This document shows, one piece after another, positions 45,680 through 55,985 of a stretch of DNA of 64,000 nt (position 1 is the first letter of the stretch; the number at the start of each line of letters is the position of its first letter). The notes beneath the pieces are model-generated. The model searched no databases and had not been told where the DNA came from. It saw only the letters and a list, made by a program, of their open reading frames with translations. Where the stretch lies: NCBI RefSeq assembly GCF_003316635.1, contig NZ_QNQP01000001.1, positions 124,001-188,000 on the forward strand. The letters are read 5' to 3'. A program made the translations under genes and the position numbers. This DNA is from Roseovarius dicentrarchi (GTDB taxonomy: Bacteria; Pseudomonadota; Alphaproteobacteria; Rhodobacterales; Rhodobacteraceae).

Positions 45680-46600
45680 TCACGCGACTTGCGGCACTTC
45701 GCCCCAATGCACCCCTGCGCCGGGTAGTTTGGCGGCAAGCGCGGCGTCGCAGGTGACCCATTCAACCGCGCCGGGTGTGTTGAACAGCGCGCGCAGCAGA
45801 TCGTTGGTCAGGGCATGGCCCGCCAGATGGCCCTGATAGAACCCCAGCAGCGGCGCACCGGCCAGCGCCAGATCCCCCAGCGCATCCAGCATCTTATGGC
45901 GCACAGCCTCGTCGCGGTGGCGCAGGCCACCGGGGCTGAGGATGTTGGCGCCGTCCACCACGACTGCATTTGTCAGCGATCCGCCCAGCGCAAGGCCGTT
46001 GGCGCGCATCGCGTCCACATCCGCCTTGCGGCAGAAGGTGCGGCTGCTGGCCAGTTCACGCACAAAGCTGCCATTGGCCATGTTCAGCGTCTTTTTCTGC
46101 ACACCGATTGCCGCATCGTCAAAGGCGATGTCGAATTCGATGGTCAGCGTATCATGCGGCGTCAGCCGCGCCCAGGCATTGCCGCGCCGCACCTCGACCG
46201 GGCGCAAAACGCGCAGCGCCCGCACAGGATGCCCCTGCTTGCGCAGACCGGTTTGCAGGATACCGCGCACGAATTCGGCCGAGCTGCCGTCGAGAATGGG
46301 CACTTCCGGCCCGTCAACGGTGACCAGTGCGTTGTGAATACCGCAGCCCATCAGCGCGGCCATGATATGTTCGACTGTGGAAATCTGAACGCCATCCGCG
46401 TTCTCCAGCCGCGTGCACAGCGGTGTCTGGTTGACGTGGCTCCAATGTGCAGGAATGTCGCATTGCCCGGCCAGGCAATCGACGCGGCGGAACACAATGC
46501 CGTGACCCACCGCTGCGGGACGGATCACCAGACGCGCGGGCCGCCCGGAATGCAGGCCGACACCGTCGAACGAAATGGGCTTTGTCACCGTGGTTTGCAC
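45680..46600 (-). CDS. lpxC: UDP-3-O-acyl-N-acetylglucosamine deacetylase
   Basis: 306 aa Zn enzyme for the committed step of lipid A synthesis. Motifs are GVGLHSG, STVEHIMAAL (Zn His), HKMLDALGDLALAG (Zn His and Asp) and GHLAGHALTNDLL (catalytic His). It is downstream of ftsZ, but a strong terminator and 270 bp lie between, so it probably has its own promoter. Confidence 0.96.
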   Translation of the reverse strand: MQTTVTKPISFDGVGLHSGRPARLVIRPAAVGHGIVFRRVDCLAGQCDIPAHWSHVNQTPLCTRLENADGVQISTVEHIMAALMGCGIHNALVTVDGPEVPILDGSSAEFVRGILQTGLRKQGHPVRALRVLRPVEVRRGNAWARLTPHDTLTIEFDIAFDDAAIGVQKKTLNMANGSFVRELASSRTFCRKADVDAMRANGLALGGSLTNAVVVDGANILSPGGLRHRDEAVRHKMLDALGDLALAGAPLLGFYQGHLAGHALTNDLLRALFNTPGAVEWVTCDAALAAKLPGAGVHWGEVPQVA

Positions 46601-46812
46601 ATGAGCCTCGTGAAATATGTTGCCTCAGGGATCCACCAGCTGGTCCTGCCGCTGTGGTTGACAAAGATTTAAGGCGCGGGCGGCGTTGCGGCAACTCAAT
46701 CTTTGCAACGGTTTGAAACATGACCGGGACCGCGGTGGCGGATATTCGCCCAATGCCGATTTGTAATGTAAATTCCACTGGTTAAAACGCGGCGTTACTG
46801 CGCGCCATCACG

Positions 46813-46840
46813 AAAAAAGGCCACCCGAAGGTGGCCTTTT
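46813..46840 (-). terminator. Intrinsic terminator downstream of ftsZ
   Basis: AAGGCCACC-CGAA-GGTGGCCTT forms a 9-bp stem with T-runs on both strands (six Ts on the minus strand), 33 nt past the ftsZ stop. The same 20-nt hairpin follows the tRNA-Gly gene. It would separate the ftsZ and lpxC transcripts. Confidence 0.85.
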
Positions 46841-46872
46841 CCTGCACAGATGACACAATCCGCGCGCTTTGC

Positions 46873-48570
46873 CTAGTTGGCCTGACGGCGCAGGAAGGCC
46901 GGAATTTCGATCTGCTCGTCGCGCTCTTCTTCCTGCGGCACCGGCGCGGGCTGCTGCGCCTGAACGCTGGGCTGCTGGCGATGCTGGCGCGGCGCCTCGG
47001 CTTCGGAATTGTGGCCGGTCATCCGGTTCAGCAGCGAATTGATGCCAAAGCGCGGACGCTCTGCCGACGGCTGCGGCTCGGGATTGCGGGCCTGCTGCTG
47101 CTGTGCCTGGCGCACCTGCGGCGACTGGGCGCCTTCGGGGCGGCGCGATGCGGCATTGCCGACAGCGGTGTGCAGACGGGCCAGCGCATCGGCTGATGGC
47201 GTGCCGGGAGATGCCGGACGCGGGGCGACATAGGCCTGCAATTCCTCTTCTTCCTCGTACTCGGACGGGGCGGCGCGCGGCGTATAGGCGGGCGGCGGCA
47301 GGTCATTTCCGGCCTGCACGGGCGCCTTGCGCACCGGCTCGAACTGGCGCTCCTGACGTTCCTGGCGCGGCTCGAACACCTCTTCCATCTGCTCTTCCTG
47401 TTCGGGCGTGTCGTCGTCCATGCCGGAGAACAGCGACGGCTCGGGCGTCTCTTCGACGCGGGCGGCGGGCTGTACTGGCTCGGGCTGCGGCGCAGGTGCG
47501 GGGCGCTGTGCCTCCTCGCGGGCCTCGGTCTTTTCGGCGGGAGTGGATTGGCGCAGCGGCTCGGCCAGGGTGCGGCGCGGAACCGGAATTTCGGTCGTGG
47601 CCGGGGCGGCGTCGATACCCGTGGCGACGACGCTGACGCGCATCTTGCCTTCCATGGAGGGGTCCATGGTGGAGCCGACGATGATGTTCGCCTCGGCGTC
47701 CACTTCCTCGCGGATGCGGTTCGCGGCCTCGTCCAGTTCGAACAGGGTCAGATCGGTGCCGCCGGTGATGTTGATCAGAACACCCTTGGCGCCGCGCAGG
47801 CTGATTTCGTCCAGCAGCGGGTTTGCGATGGCCTTTTCGGCGGCCTGGATCGCGCGATCCTCGCCCTCGGCCTCGCCGGTACCCATCATCGCCTTGCCCA
47901 TCTCGTCCATCACCGCGCGCACGTCGGCAAAGTCGAGGTTGATCAGGCCGGGCCGCACCATCAGATCGGTGACGCCCTTGACGCCCTGATACAGCACATC
48001 GTCGGCCAGCGAAAACGCCTCGGTGAAGGTGGTCTTTTCATTGGCCAGACGGAACAGGTTCTGGTTGGGGATGATGATCAGCGTATCGACGACCTTTTGC
48101 AGCGCCTCGACGCCGTCCTCGGCCTGTTTCATCCGCTTGCCGCCCTCGAACTGGAACGGCTTGGTCACGACGCCGACAGTCAGAACGCCAAGCTCGCGCG
48201 CGGCCTGCGCGATGATCGGCGCGGCGCCGGTGCCGGTGCCGCCGCCCATCCCGGCAGTGATAAAGCACATATGCGCGCCGGCCAGATGATCGACGATCTG
48301 TTCGATGCTTTCCTCGGCGGCGGCGGCGCCAACCGATGCCCGTGCGCCCGCGCCCAGACCTTCGGTTACCTTGACACCCAGCTGGATCACGTTTTCCGCG
48401 TTCGATTGCTGAAGCGCCTGCGCGTCAGTGTTTGCAACGACGAAATCGACCCCATCCAGCTGCTTTTCAATCATGTTGTTGACTGCGTTACCGCCGGCAC
48501 CGCCAACACCGAAAACGGTGATCCGGGGCTTGAGGTCTTCGCGTCCGGGCATGGTGAGGTTCAATGTCAT
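46873..48570 (-). CDS. ftsZ: Cell division protein FtsZ
   Basis: 565 aa from the ATG at 48570 ([19 protein letters not shown]); an upstream in-frame start at 48606 lacks similarity. The tubulin-like GTPase core is about 1-320, with the signature GGGTGTG at residues 109-115. A Pro/Gln/Glu-rich linker of about 220 residues follows, long as in other alphaproteobacteria. The conserved C-terminal peptide ends in [10 protein letters not shown] (556-565), the site that binds FtsA and other partners. It forms the Z ring. Confidence 0.97.
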   Translation of the reverse strand: MTLNLTMPGREDLKPRITVFGVGGAGGNAVNNMIEKQLDGVDFVVANTDAQALQQSNAENVIQLGVKVTEGLGAGARASVGAAAAEESIEQIVDHLAGAHMCFITAGMGGGTGTGAAPIIAQAARELGVLTVGVVTKPFQFEGGKRMKQAEDGVEALQKVVDTLIIIPNQNLFRLANEKTTFTEAFSLADDVLYQGVKGVTDLMVRPGLINLDFADVRAVMDEMGKAMMGTGEAEGEDRAIQAAEKAIANPLLDEISLRGAKGVLINITGGTDLTLFELDEAANRIREEVDAEANIIVGSTMDPSMEGKMRVSVVATGIDAAPATTEIPVPRRTLAEPLRQSTPAEKTEAREEAQRPAPAPQPEPVQPAARVEETPEPSLFSGMDDDTPEQEEQMEEVFEPRQERQERQFEPVRKAPVQAGNDLPPPAYTPRAAPSEYEEEEELQAYVAPRPASPGTPSADALARLHTAVGNAASRRPEGAQSPQVRQAQQQQARNPEPQPSAERPRFGINSLLNRMTGHNSEAEAPRQHRQQPSVQAQQPAPVPQEEERDEQIEIPAFLRRQAN

Positions 48571-48749
48571 TGCTCTGTCCGCCTGTATTTGTGCTTGCGC
48601 CCACATTCGCGGGCCATTTTTCTGCCTTATTTCGCATTATTACCGGGATGTGCCCGGATCGTCACCTAAAAAACATCGTAAAACCACCAAATATAGACAG
48701 ATTTTCACGTCTTTTCGCGGGATTTCGCCGATCGCACCGCATTTAGCGA

Positions 48750-50084
48750 TCACCAGTTATCCCGGAACCATTTCACCGCGCGCTTCAGCGACCGTGCCGG
48801 ATAGCGGTCTACCGGCAATTCAAAGTCCCACCATTCGTCCTGCGGGTTCGCCGCAAACAGGCACATGCCCACCGCGCCGGCAAACCCGGCGCCGGTCGCC
48901 GCCTGCGGCAATCCATGCACGCGAAGCGGACGGCCCAGCCGCACCTGCTGGCCCAGAATACGGCTGGCCAGCCCGTCCAGACCGGGGATCTGGCTGCCGC
49001 CACCCGTCAGCACGATCTGCTGGCTGGGCAGGCAATCAAAGCCGGCGGCGTCCAGACGGGCGCGCACCTCTTCCAGAATTTCCTCGACCCGCGGGCGCAT
49101 GATGCCGATCAGCTCGGCGCGGCTGACGCTGCGGCGGTCATGGTCCCAGTCGCCGGTATCGCCGCCCGTTTCGATCATCTCGCGGTCGTCCATGCCGGTG
49201 GCGACGACGCCGCCGTAGAATGTCTTGATCCGTTCGGCGACGGCAGTGGGCACTTGCAAGCCCATGGAAATGTCCGAGGTGACATGCTCGCCGCCCATGC
49301 GCACGCTGTCGCAGTAGATCATGTGTTTCTTGATAAAGATCGAAATGCCGGCGCTGCCGCCGCCCAGATCGATGCAGGCGGCGCCCAGCTCCTGCTCGTC
49401 CTCGACGAGGCTTGAGATACCGGCGACATAGGCCGAGCTGGCGATGCCGGCCAGTTCCAGATCGCAGCGTTTGACACAATGCGCCAGGTTTTGGATCGGC
49501 GCGCTGTCCACGGTCAGCATGTGCAGATCGGTGCTGAGTGTATTGCCCATCTGCCCGCGCGGATCGATCAGCCCCGAGCGGTGATCCAGCGCAAAGTTCA
49601 CCGGCTGCGCGTGCAACACCTCGCGCCCATAGCCGAAATCGGGCACCTCGCAGGCCGACAGAACGCGGCTGACGTCCTGCTCGGACACCATATGACCCTC
49701 AAGCTCGACCTGACCGGCAAGGCCATAACTGCGCGGCTCGGCGCCGGAAAAACAGGCGATGACGTGATCGACACGGATATTGGCCATCTTCTGCGCCGCC
49801 TGCACGGATGTGCGAATGGCACGTTCGGTTTCGGCCATCGCCTCGATCTCGCCAAAGCGGACACCGCGCGAGCGGGTGGTGGCGGCGCCGATCACGCGGA
49901 ACCCCGCCTGCCCGGCCATGGCGCCGATGCCGCTGTCGCCATCATGCCGGCCCGCGCCGTCAAAACGCAGCACAAGACAGGCAATCTTGGACGTACCCAC
50001 ATCCAGAACAGCCACGACACCGCGTTGCATCGCCGCGCGGCGCATGTTGCGCATCGCGCGTTGGGATTCATAGAGTTCGATCAT
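48750..50084 (-). CDS. ftsA: Cell division protein FtsA
   Basis: 444 aa from the ATG at 50084 (MIELYESQRAMRNMRRAAMQRG), which overlaps the ftsQ stop (ATGA). Actin/Hsp70-like fold: phosphate-1 AVLDVGTSKIACLV, IDLGGGSAGIS, and the adenosine motif VLTGGGSQIPGL. The C-terminus (RSLKRAVKWFRDNW) is an amphipathic membrane-targeting helix that anchors FtsZ. The gap to ftsZ is 179 nt and may carry an ftsZ promoter. Confidence 0.95.
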   Translation of the reverse strand: MIELYESQRAMRNMRRAAMQRGVVAVLDVGTSKIACLVLRFDGAGRHDGDSGIGAMAGQAGFRVIGAATTRSRGVRFGEIEAMAETERAIRTSVQAAQKMANIRVDHVIACFSGAEPRSYGLAGQVELEGHMVSEQDVSRVLSACEVPDFGYGREVLHAQPVNFALDHRSGLIDPRGQMGNTLSTDLHMLTVDSAPIQNLAHCVKRCDLELAGIASSAYVAGISSLVEDEQELGAACIDLGGGSAGISIFIKKHMIYCDSVRMGGEHVTSDISMGLQVPTAVAERIKTFYGGVVATGMDDREMIETGGDTGDWDHDRRSVSRAELIGIMRPRVEEILEEVRARLDAAGFDCLPSQQIVLTGGGSQIPGLDGLASRILGQQVRLGRPLRVHGLPQAATGAGFAGAVGMCLFAANPQDEWWDFELPVDRYPARSLKRAVKWFRDNW

Positions 50085-50947
50085 TCTGCACGTATCCCTG
50101 CACTTGAGTTTCGCACGCGCCACCATTCCTGGCTGGCAGGCTCATTCATTCTCAGCGTTGGCCGGTCGGCCAATCGCATGTCCACAACCGCGATATCGCG
50201 CTCCAGCATCTTCTGCGTCTCGTCCAGAACGATCACCCGCTCCAGCGCGCGCACCGGATCCTCCACGGGCAGCAGGATGCGCTGGCCGCGATCCAGCACC
50301 ATGTCCCAGCGGCGCGCGCCCATGCGCACCATGCCGCGCAGGCGCGGCGCCAGCGGGCCGGCAGCGGCGCGGATCGCCAGCGCCTCGGGCACCGCGTCCT
50401 GCGCGCCGTCGCCGGTCACAACCAGCAGTTTGGCGCGTTCGGCGCGGTGCGCGACGGCGTCCAGCGCGACGCCCTCGCCATCGATCACGATCAGCCCCTT
50501 GGGCACGCGCAGCAGCGCGGCGGGCTGGCGTTCATGCACGCGTACCTCCAGCACACCGCCCTGGCGCACCCGCACGGCGGCGCTGGCGACCGCCGGAATA
50601 TCCTCGATGGCGGCGCGCACCGCCTCCAGATCCATATCGAACGAGCTGAGCGGCAGGGTGTAGCCAAAACTGGCGCGCACATCTTCGGTGGTGCGGGGGC
50701 TGGCGCCCTCGACGGCCAGCAGCTTGACCATGAATTCGGGGCGGGTCTGGATCTGTTCGCGCACGGATTCGTAGGTTTGCACCATGCGCTGCTGAACGGC
50801 CGGGTCCGACAGATACCAACTGGCCACGCCAAACGTCAGGCAGAACGGCACGCCAAAGCGCAGAAGGCGGCGGTACATCGGCGTCAGCAGCACCCGCTGC
50901 ATCCGGTAGGACCAGCGCGACGGCGCCGGATCGTTCCTTGCGCTCAT
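50081..50947 (-). CDS. ftsQ: Cell division protein FtsQ
   Basis: 288 aa bitopic protein from the ATG at 50947, which overlaps the ddl stop (ATGA). A cytoplasmic basic N-terminus, a TM segment at about residues 30-48 (FGVPFCLTFGVASWYLS), a POTRA domain (VKLLAVEGASPRTTEDVRASF...) and the FtsQ beta domain are visible. It bridges early and late divisome proteins. Confidence 0.92.
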   Translation of the reverse strand: MSARNDPAPSRWSYRMQRVLLTPMYRRLLRFGVPFCLTFGVASWYLSDPAVQQRMVQTYESVREQIQTRPEFMVKLLAVEGASPRTTEDVRASFGYTLPLSSFDMDLEAVRAAIEDIPAVASAAVRVRQGGVLEVRVHERQPAALLRVPKGLIVIDGEGVALDAVAHRAERAKLLVVTGDGAQDAVPEALAIRAAAGPLAPRLRGMVRMGARRWDMVLDRGQRILLPVEDPVRALERVIVLDETQKMLERDIAVVDMRLADRPTLRMNEPASQEWWRVRNSSAGIRAE

Positions 50948-51864
50948 CTGCCCCATGACGCATCCTCGACCATCCAGCGGCAGAGCGCGCCAAACGTCAT
51001 GCCCACGGCCTGCGCCTGTTCGGGGCTGAGCGAAGTGGGCGTCATGCCCGGCTGCGTGTTCGTCTCCAGCAGGATCAACCCTGCCGGCCCCTGCGCCTCG
51101 TCCCAGCGGAAATCTGTGCGGCTGACGCCCCGGCATCCCAGCGCGACATGCGCGCGCAGGGCATACTCCATGCACAGATCGAATATCTCCTGCGGGATTT
51201 CAGCAGGCACCACATGGCGCGATCCGCCAACCTCGTATTTCGCGGAATAGTCGTACCAGCCGTCGGTGATGATGTCCGTCACGGTCAGCGCGCGATCCCC
51301 GACCACAGTGGTGGTCAATTCGCGGCCCGGTGCGTAGGCTTCGACCATCACACGCTCGGGCATATCATCCGACAGTTGCGCCGGGCCATCTGCCGCATCA
51401 TGCACAATATAGACGCCGACGGATGACCCCTCATTATAAGGCTTGACCACATAAGGCGGCTGCATCGGATGCCGGGCGCGCACATCGTCGCGATTGGCAA
51501 GAATACTGGGAACCACCGGCAGGCCAGCGGCACGGTAGGCCGATTTCGTCGCCTCCTTGTCCATGGCCAAAGCCGAGGACAGAACGCCCGAATGCGTGTA
51601 GGGGATGCGCAGCCATTCCAGCATGCCTTGCACGCAGCCATCCTCGCCCCAGCGGCCATGCAGGGCGTTGAATACAACGTCAGGTGAAATTTCACACAGC
51701 TTCTGCGCAAGGTCGGGGCCTGCATCGACCTCAACCACTTTATAGCCTTCGTCCCTCAGCGCGGCGGCGCATTCGCGCCCAGACGACAGCGACACGTCAC
51801 GCTCTGCTGACGGGCCGCCCATGATTACCGCAACTGTGGGGTTTGTTCTGCTCGAACCAACCAC
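50944..51864 (-). CDS. ddl: D-alanine--D-alanine ligase
   Basis: 306 aa ATP-grasp enzyme that makes D-Ala-D-Ala for MurF. The start is GTG at 51864 with GAGG 9 nt upstream. Motifs are VIMGGPSAERDVSLSSG, ALHGRWGEDGCVQG, KPYNEGSSVGVY and LLETNTQPGMTPTSLSPEQA. Position next to ftsQ corresponds to DdlB. Confidence 0.95.
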   Translation of the reverse strand: MVGSSRTNPTVAVIMGGPSAERDVSLSSGRECAAALRDEGYKVVEVDAGPDLAQKLCEISPDVVFNALHGRWGEDGCVQGMLEWLRIPYTHSGVLSSALAMDKEATKSAYRAAGLPVVPSILANRDDVRARHPMQPPYVVKPYNEGSSVGVYIVHDAADGPAQLSDDMPERVMVEAYAPGRELTTTVVGDRALTVTDIITDGWYDYSAKYEVGGSRHVVPAEIPQEIFDLCMEYALRAHVALGCRGVSRTDFRWDEAQGPAGLILLETNTQPGMTPTSLSPEQAQAVGMTFGALCRWMVEDASWGR

Positions 51865-51932
51865 CGATCTGCCTCAATGCCCCGGACCGTTTTCGGCCCT
51901 GTTTTTATTGGTCGTGTGGGTATTTTACCCGT

Positions 51933-52859
51933 TCAAGGGGCCGGTTCGCCGACCCTCATGATTTCCCACTCTAACTCTATTGCGCTGGTTTGATAAACCC
52001 TTTTTCGCACTTCTTCGCCAAGTCCTTCCAGATCGGCGGCAGTGGCGCCGCCGGTGTTGACCAGAAAGTTGGAATGCTTGGGGCTCATCTGTGCGCCGCC
52101 GCGCGTGGCGCCGCGCATTCCGGCGTCATCAATCACCTTCCACGCCTTCAATTCGTGGGTGTCATCGCTGCGCCCCGTACTGCTGAACCCAGCGGGGTTG
52201 CGAAAGGTGCTGCCGGCGGTGCGGTCCTTTGTTGGCTGGGTTTCGTCGCGTTTTTGCAGCTGCGCCGCCATGCGCGCCTCCAGCGTTGCGGGATCACCGC
52301 GCGGCCCCTCAAACACGGCAGAGATCAGAACGGCCCCTTCGGGCAGGTCCGTCTGGCGGTAGCGGAAATTCAGATCATCGGCGCCGAGCGTCACGATCTG
52401 CCCCTTCCGCGTAACGGCGCGGGCCGAGACGAACACATCAGCCGTATAGGTGCCATAGCAGCCCGCATTCATGCGCAGCGCGCCGCCAATGGCGCCCGGT
52501 ATGGTGCGCAGAAATGTCAGATCAACGCCGGCCGCCGCCGCACGTTTGGCCACATGCGCATCCAGCGCCGCAGCGCCGGCCGTGACGCGGCCTCCGTCCA
52601 CTTCGATCGTGTTGAAGCCGCGGCCAAGCCGGATGACAACAGCCCGGATCCCGCCGTCACGCACGATCAGATTGCTGCCCACGCCCATCGGGAACACCTG
52701 CACCGCCGGATCAAGCGCGGCCAGAAACGCGGCCAGATCCGCCTCATCGGCCGGCTGAAACAGCCAGTCGGCAGGCCCGCCCACGCGCAGCCACGTCAGA
52801 TCGGCAAGGGGGCGCTGCGGCGTCAGCCGGCCGCGCACCGGGGGCATCGGGGCGCTCAT
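51933..52859 (-). CDS. murB: UDP-N-acetylenolpyruvoylglucosamine reductase
   Basis: 308 aa from the ATG at 52859 ([12 protein letters not shown]), overlapping the upstream gene's stop (ATGA). FAD enzyme that reduces UDP-GlcNAc-enolpyruvate to UDP-MurNAc. Motifs are [42 protein letters not shown] and the catalytic GSTFRNP. It lacks the extra loop of E. coli MurB, so it is type II. Confidence 0.95.
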   Translation of the reverse strand: MSAPMPPVRGRLTPQRPLADLTWLRVGGPADWLFQPADEADLAAFLAALDPAVQVFPMGVGSNLIVRDGGIRAVVIRLGRGFNTIEVDGGRVTAGAAALDAHVAKRAAAAGVDLTFLRTIPGAIGGALRMNAGCYGTYTADVFVSARAVTRKGQIVTLGADDLNFRYRQTDLPEGAVLISAVFEGPRGDPATLEARMAAQLQKRDETQPTKDRTAGSTFRNPAGFSSTGRSDDTHELKAWKVIDDAGMRGATRGGAQMSPKHSNFLVNTGGATAADLEGLGEEVRKRVYQTSAIELEWEIMRVGEPAP

Positions 52860-53137
52860 GCGCCCGGCCCTTGCGGGCGGATCGCGGCAATCACCAGGCC
52901 CAAAAGGCCGCCTATCGCCCAGACAGGCAGAACCAGCCCGGCAAAGATCCTGGCATTCGCGGGCAGGTCCATTTGCGCCGCGATAAGCCCCAGCGCCAGC
53001 ACCACCGTCGTGGCGATCAGCCACCGCATCCCGGCCGAGCGCGGCGACCGGCGCGCGCAGATCCGGTAGAACACCCCAACCCCGACGCAGAACGCCGCTG
53101 CCAGAACGGCGTACAGGATCACCGCATAAGATGTCAT
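52856..53137 (-). CDS. Small membrane protein between murC and murB, function unknown
   Basis: 93 aa from the ATG at 53137 with a GGGAGGG binding site. Three hydrophobic segments (about residues 4-22, 38-54 and 64-84) with positive residues between the first two. It is translationally coupled to murB by an ATGA overlap. I know no named function; position inside the murein operon and membrane topology hint at a cell-envelope role in this lineage. Confidence 0.75.
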   Translation of the reverse strand: MTSYAVILYAVLAAAFCVGVGVFYRICARRSPRSAGMRWLIATTVVLALGLIAAQMDLPANARIFAGLVLPVWAIGGLLGLVIAAIRPQGPGA

Positions 53138-53186
53138 GTCTCGCCCTCCCTTGCCGTGCGGACAGGTATGCACGGCGCCGACCATG

Positions 53187-53447
53187 TCAATCCTCGGCCA
53201 ATTCATGGCGCGGACCGCGCAGCCAGCGCCACAGGTACACCACCGGCCAGCGCAGCACCGACATGGCCGCAACTAGGCACAAAAGCCCGATCCACGGCCC
53301 CGTTTGCCACGTCACATAGCCCAAAATCGGAATGCCCACCGCGATCAGGATATAGGCCGCGCGCCAGTGGTGATCGCGGCTGGATGTCATCGCCAGAAGG
53401 TTCGCGCCCAGCGCCCAGATGCAGGCCAGTATCAGTGACGGCGCCAT
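53187..53447 (-). CDS. DUF2484 family membrane protein
   Basis: 86 aa, with two to three hydrophobic segments (about residues 3-19, 29-49 and 51-62) and a basic C-terminus (WRWLRGPRHELAED). The pattern LILACIWALGANLLAM...HHWRAAYILIAVGIPILG matches DUF2484, found almost only in Rhodobacterales and typically beside murC/murB. It is 3 nt after the murC stop, so it is certainly in the operon. Function unknown. Confidence 0.82.
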   Translation of the reverse strand: MAPSLILACIWALGANLLAMTSSRDHHWRAAYILIAVGIPILGYVTWQTGPWIGLLCLVAAMSVLRWPVVYLWRWLRGPRHELAED

Positions 53448-53450
53448 CGC

Positions 53451-54869
53451 CTATCCTTCCCGCAACTGGGGCGCTTTCAGCGCGTCGGGCAGACGGTTGG
53501 CCCAACCGCTGATCGTGCCGGCGCCCAGACACACCACCAGATCGCCGGGCTTTGCGTGGGCGCGCACCAACGCAGCCAGCCCCGCCTCCCCCTCGATCGG
53601 ATGGGCGTCGCGGTGGCCGCGGTCAATCAGCCCGGCGACCAGATCATCGCGGCTGGCGCCTTCGATAGGCTCCTCTCCGGCGGCGTAGACCGGCGCGATG
53701 CCGACCACGTCCGCCTCGTTGAAGCAGGCGCAGAATTCTTCGAAATGATGGTGCAGCCGGGTATAGCGATGCGGCTGATGCACGGCGATGACGTTGCCCT
53801 CTGTCGCGTGGCGCGCGGCCTTCAGCACGGCCGAAATCTCGGTCGGGTGGTGGCCGTAATCGTCGATGATGGTCACGCCGCCGACCTCGCCCACGCGGGT
53901 AAAGCGGCGATTGACGCCGCCGAACGCGGCCAGCGCCTCGCGGATTTCGCCGGTTTTCATGCCCAGATGCCGCGCGACGGCGACGGCGCTCAGCGCATTG
54001 CTGACATTGTGATCGCCCGGCATCGGCAGGGTGCAGCCGTCGATCCGCGTGCCTTCGGATTGCAGCGCGATATCGAAATGCGCCACCCCCTTGGCATAGC
54101 GCAGGTTCAGCGCGCGCACATCGGCCTGCGCGTTGAATCCATAGGTGATCACGCGCCGGTCCGTGATCTTGCCCACCAGCGTCTGCACGTCCAGATCATC
54201 GGTGCAGCAGACCGCCAGACCGTAGAACGGGATGTTGCTGACGAAATCCTCAAACCCCTTGTGCAGCGCGGCCTCTGTTCCCCAATGCTCCATATGCTCG
54301 GGGTCGATATTGGTGACGATGGCGATGGTGGCCGGCAGGCGGTTGAATGTGCCGTCGCTCTCATCGGCCTCAACCACCATCCATTCGCCACCGCCGACGC
54401 GCGCATTGCTGCCATATGCGTGTATGATGCCGCCATTCACCACCGTCGGATCGAATTTGCCATGATCCAGCAGCGCGGCAACCATGGTGGTTGTCGTCGT
54501 CTTGCCATGCGTGCCGGCGACCGCAATGTTGGACTTCAGGCGCATCAGCTCGGCCAGCATCTCGGCGCGGCGCACCACCGGCAGGCCGCGCTTGCGCGCC
54601 TCGTCCAGTTCGGGATTGCCCGGTTTGATCGCGGAGGAGATCACGATGACCTCTGCCCCCTCAAGGTTTCCGGCGCGCTGGCCTTCGAAAATCCGCGCGC
54701 CGCGCGCCTCCAGCCGGTCGGTCAGCGGGCTGCGCCGCAGGTCCGAGCCCTGAACGGTATAGCCATGGTTCAGCAGCACCTCGGCAATGCCTGACATGCC
54801 GATGCCGCCGATCCCGACAAAATGGATGGGTCCGACATCGCCGGGCAGTTTCGTGGCTGCTGAATTCAT
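53451..54869 (-). CDS. murC: UDP-N-acetylmuramate--L-alanine ligase
   Basis: 472 aa Mur ligase that adds L-Ala, the first residue of the stem peptide. Motifs are [28 protein letters not shown] (ATP loop), [10 protein letters not shown] and [10 protein letters not shown]. The ATG abuts the murG stop with no gap. Confidence 0.96.
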   Translation of the reverse strand: MNSAATKLPGDVGPIHFVGIGGIGMSGIAEVLLNHGYTVQGSDLRRSPLTDRLEARGARIFEGQRAGNLEGAEVIVISSAIKPGNPELDEARKRGLPVVRRAEMLAELMRLKSNIAVAGTHGKTTTTTMVAALLDHGKFDPTVVNGGIIHAYGSNARVGGGEWMVVEADESDGTFNRLPATIAIVTNIDPEHMEHWGTEAALHKGFEDFVSNIPFYGLAVCCTDDLDVQTLVGKITDRRVITYGFNAQADVRALNLRYAKGVAHFDIALQSEGTRIDGCTLPMPGDHNVSNALSAVAVARHLGMKTGEIREALAAFGGVNRRFTRVGEVGGVTIIDDYGHHPTEISAVLKAARHATEGNVIAVHQPHRYTRLHHHFEEFCACFNEADVVGIAPVYAAGEEPIEGASRDDLVAGLIDRGHRDAHPIEGEAGLAALVRAHAKPGDLVVCLGAGTISGWANRLPDALKAPQLREG

Positions 54870-55985
54870 CTATGTCTTTCCTTTTTGCGCCGCGTTCGCG
54901 GCCAACCATTCCACCATTTCGGCCAGCCGGTCAGTCGCGTCGGGCATTGCGCTGCCCAGCGCAGCGCGTGACATCTGTGCCGCGCCGCCGGGATTGCCGA
55001 TGATGGTTTCGATCTGCTCGGACAGTGCCTCGTGATTCAGGCGGCTTTCCGGCACGAGGATGGTCGCCCCGGCCTGTTTCAGCGCCTGCGCGTTGGCCGT
55101 CTGGTGATCGCCCGTCGCCGCCGCATAGGGGATCAGGATGGACGGACGGCCAATCACCGCAATATCGGCCACCGACGACGCGCCGGCGCGGCTGATGATC
55201 AGCTGCGCCTCGCTCATCCTGCGCGGCACGTCGTCAAAAAACTCCTCGACCTCGGCATCAATGCCTTGCTCGGCGTAATATTCCCCGACACGTTGCAGAT
55301 CCTCGCCGCGCGCCTGATGGGCCACGCGGATATTGCGCAGCACCTCCATCGGCAGGCTGGCAATCGCGGGGGGCACAACATCGCTCAGGATGCGCGCGCC
55401 CTGACTGCCGCCAATCACAAGGATCGACATCGGGTAATCGCCCGGTGGAATGTACCCCGCCCCCGCCCGTTCGCGCACCGCGCCGCGCACAGGGTTGCCG
55501 ATATGATAGCCCTCGACCCCCTCCGGCAGATCCGTCGGCCATATGCCGCACGCCACAGCATCCACACGTTTCGCAAAGATCCGGTTAACGCGGCCCAGAA
55601 CGCCGTTCTGCTCATGCACCATGCGCGGGCGGCGCAAGGTCCACGCCGCCGACAGCGCCGGGATGCTGGGATACCCGCCAAATCCGATGACAACATCCGG
55701 CTTGTCGCGCAGCATGCTCCAGATTGCTGCAATCGTGCCGCCTGCGATCTGAAGCGGCGCCATCACCTTGGCCGCAATGCCGCCGCGCGCGAAAGTGCCG
55801 CTGGAGATTTGCGTGATCTCGACGCCCTCGGGAAACGCGCCGGTGTAGCGCGCACCCCGCGCATCCGTGGCAAGTTTGACCCGCCAGCCGCGCGCCAGCA
55901 TATGCTCGGCCAGCGACTGCGCCGGAAACATATGGCCACCGGTGCCACCAGCCGCCATCAGCAGAAGGGGGGCGCGGCCGGTCAT
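54870..55985 (-). CDS. murG: Undecaprenyldiphospho-muramoylpentapeptide beta-N-acetylglucosaminyltransferase
   Basis: 371 aa peripheral membrane glycosyltransferase (GT28) that converts lipid I to lipid II. The glycine-rich loop [36 protein letters not shown] and [12 protein letters not shown] motifs are present. It overlaps the ftsW stop (ATGA). Confidence 0.96.
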   Translation of the reverse strand: MTGRAPLLLMAAGGTGGHMFPAQSLAEHMLARGWRVKLATDARGARYTGAFPEGVEITQISSGTFARGGIAAKVMAPLQIAGGTIAAIWSMLRDKPDVVIGFGGYPSIPALSAAWTLRRPRMVHEQNGVLGRVNRIFAKRVDAVACGIWPTDLPEGVEGYHIGNPVRGAVRERAGAGYIPPGDYPMSILVIGGSQGARILSDVVPPAIASLPMEVLRNIRVAHQARGEDLQRVGEYYAEQGIDAEVEEFFDDVPRRMSEAQLIISRAGASSVADIAVIGRPSILIPYAAATGDHQTANAQALKQAGATILVPESRLNHEALSEQIETIIGNPGGAAQMSRAALGSAMPDATDRLAEMVEWLAANAAQKGKT

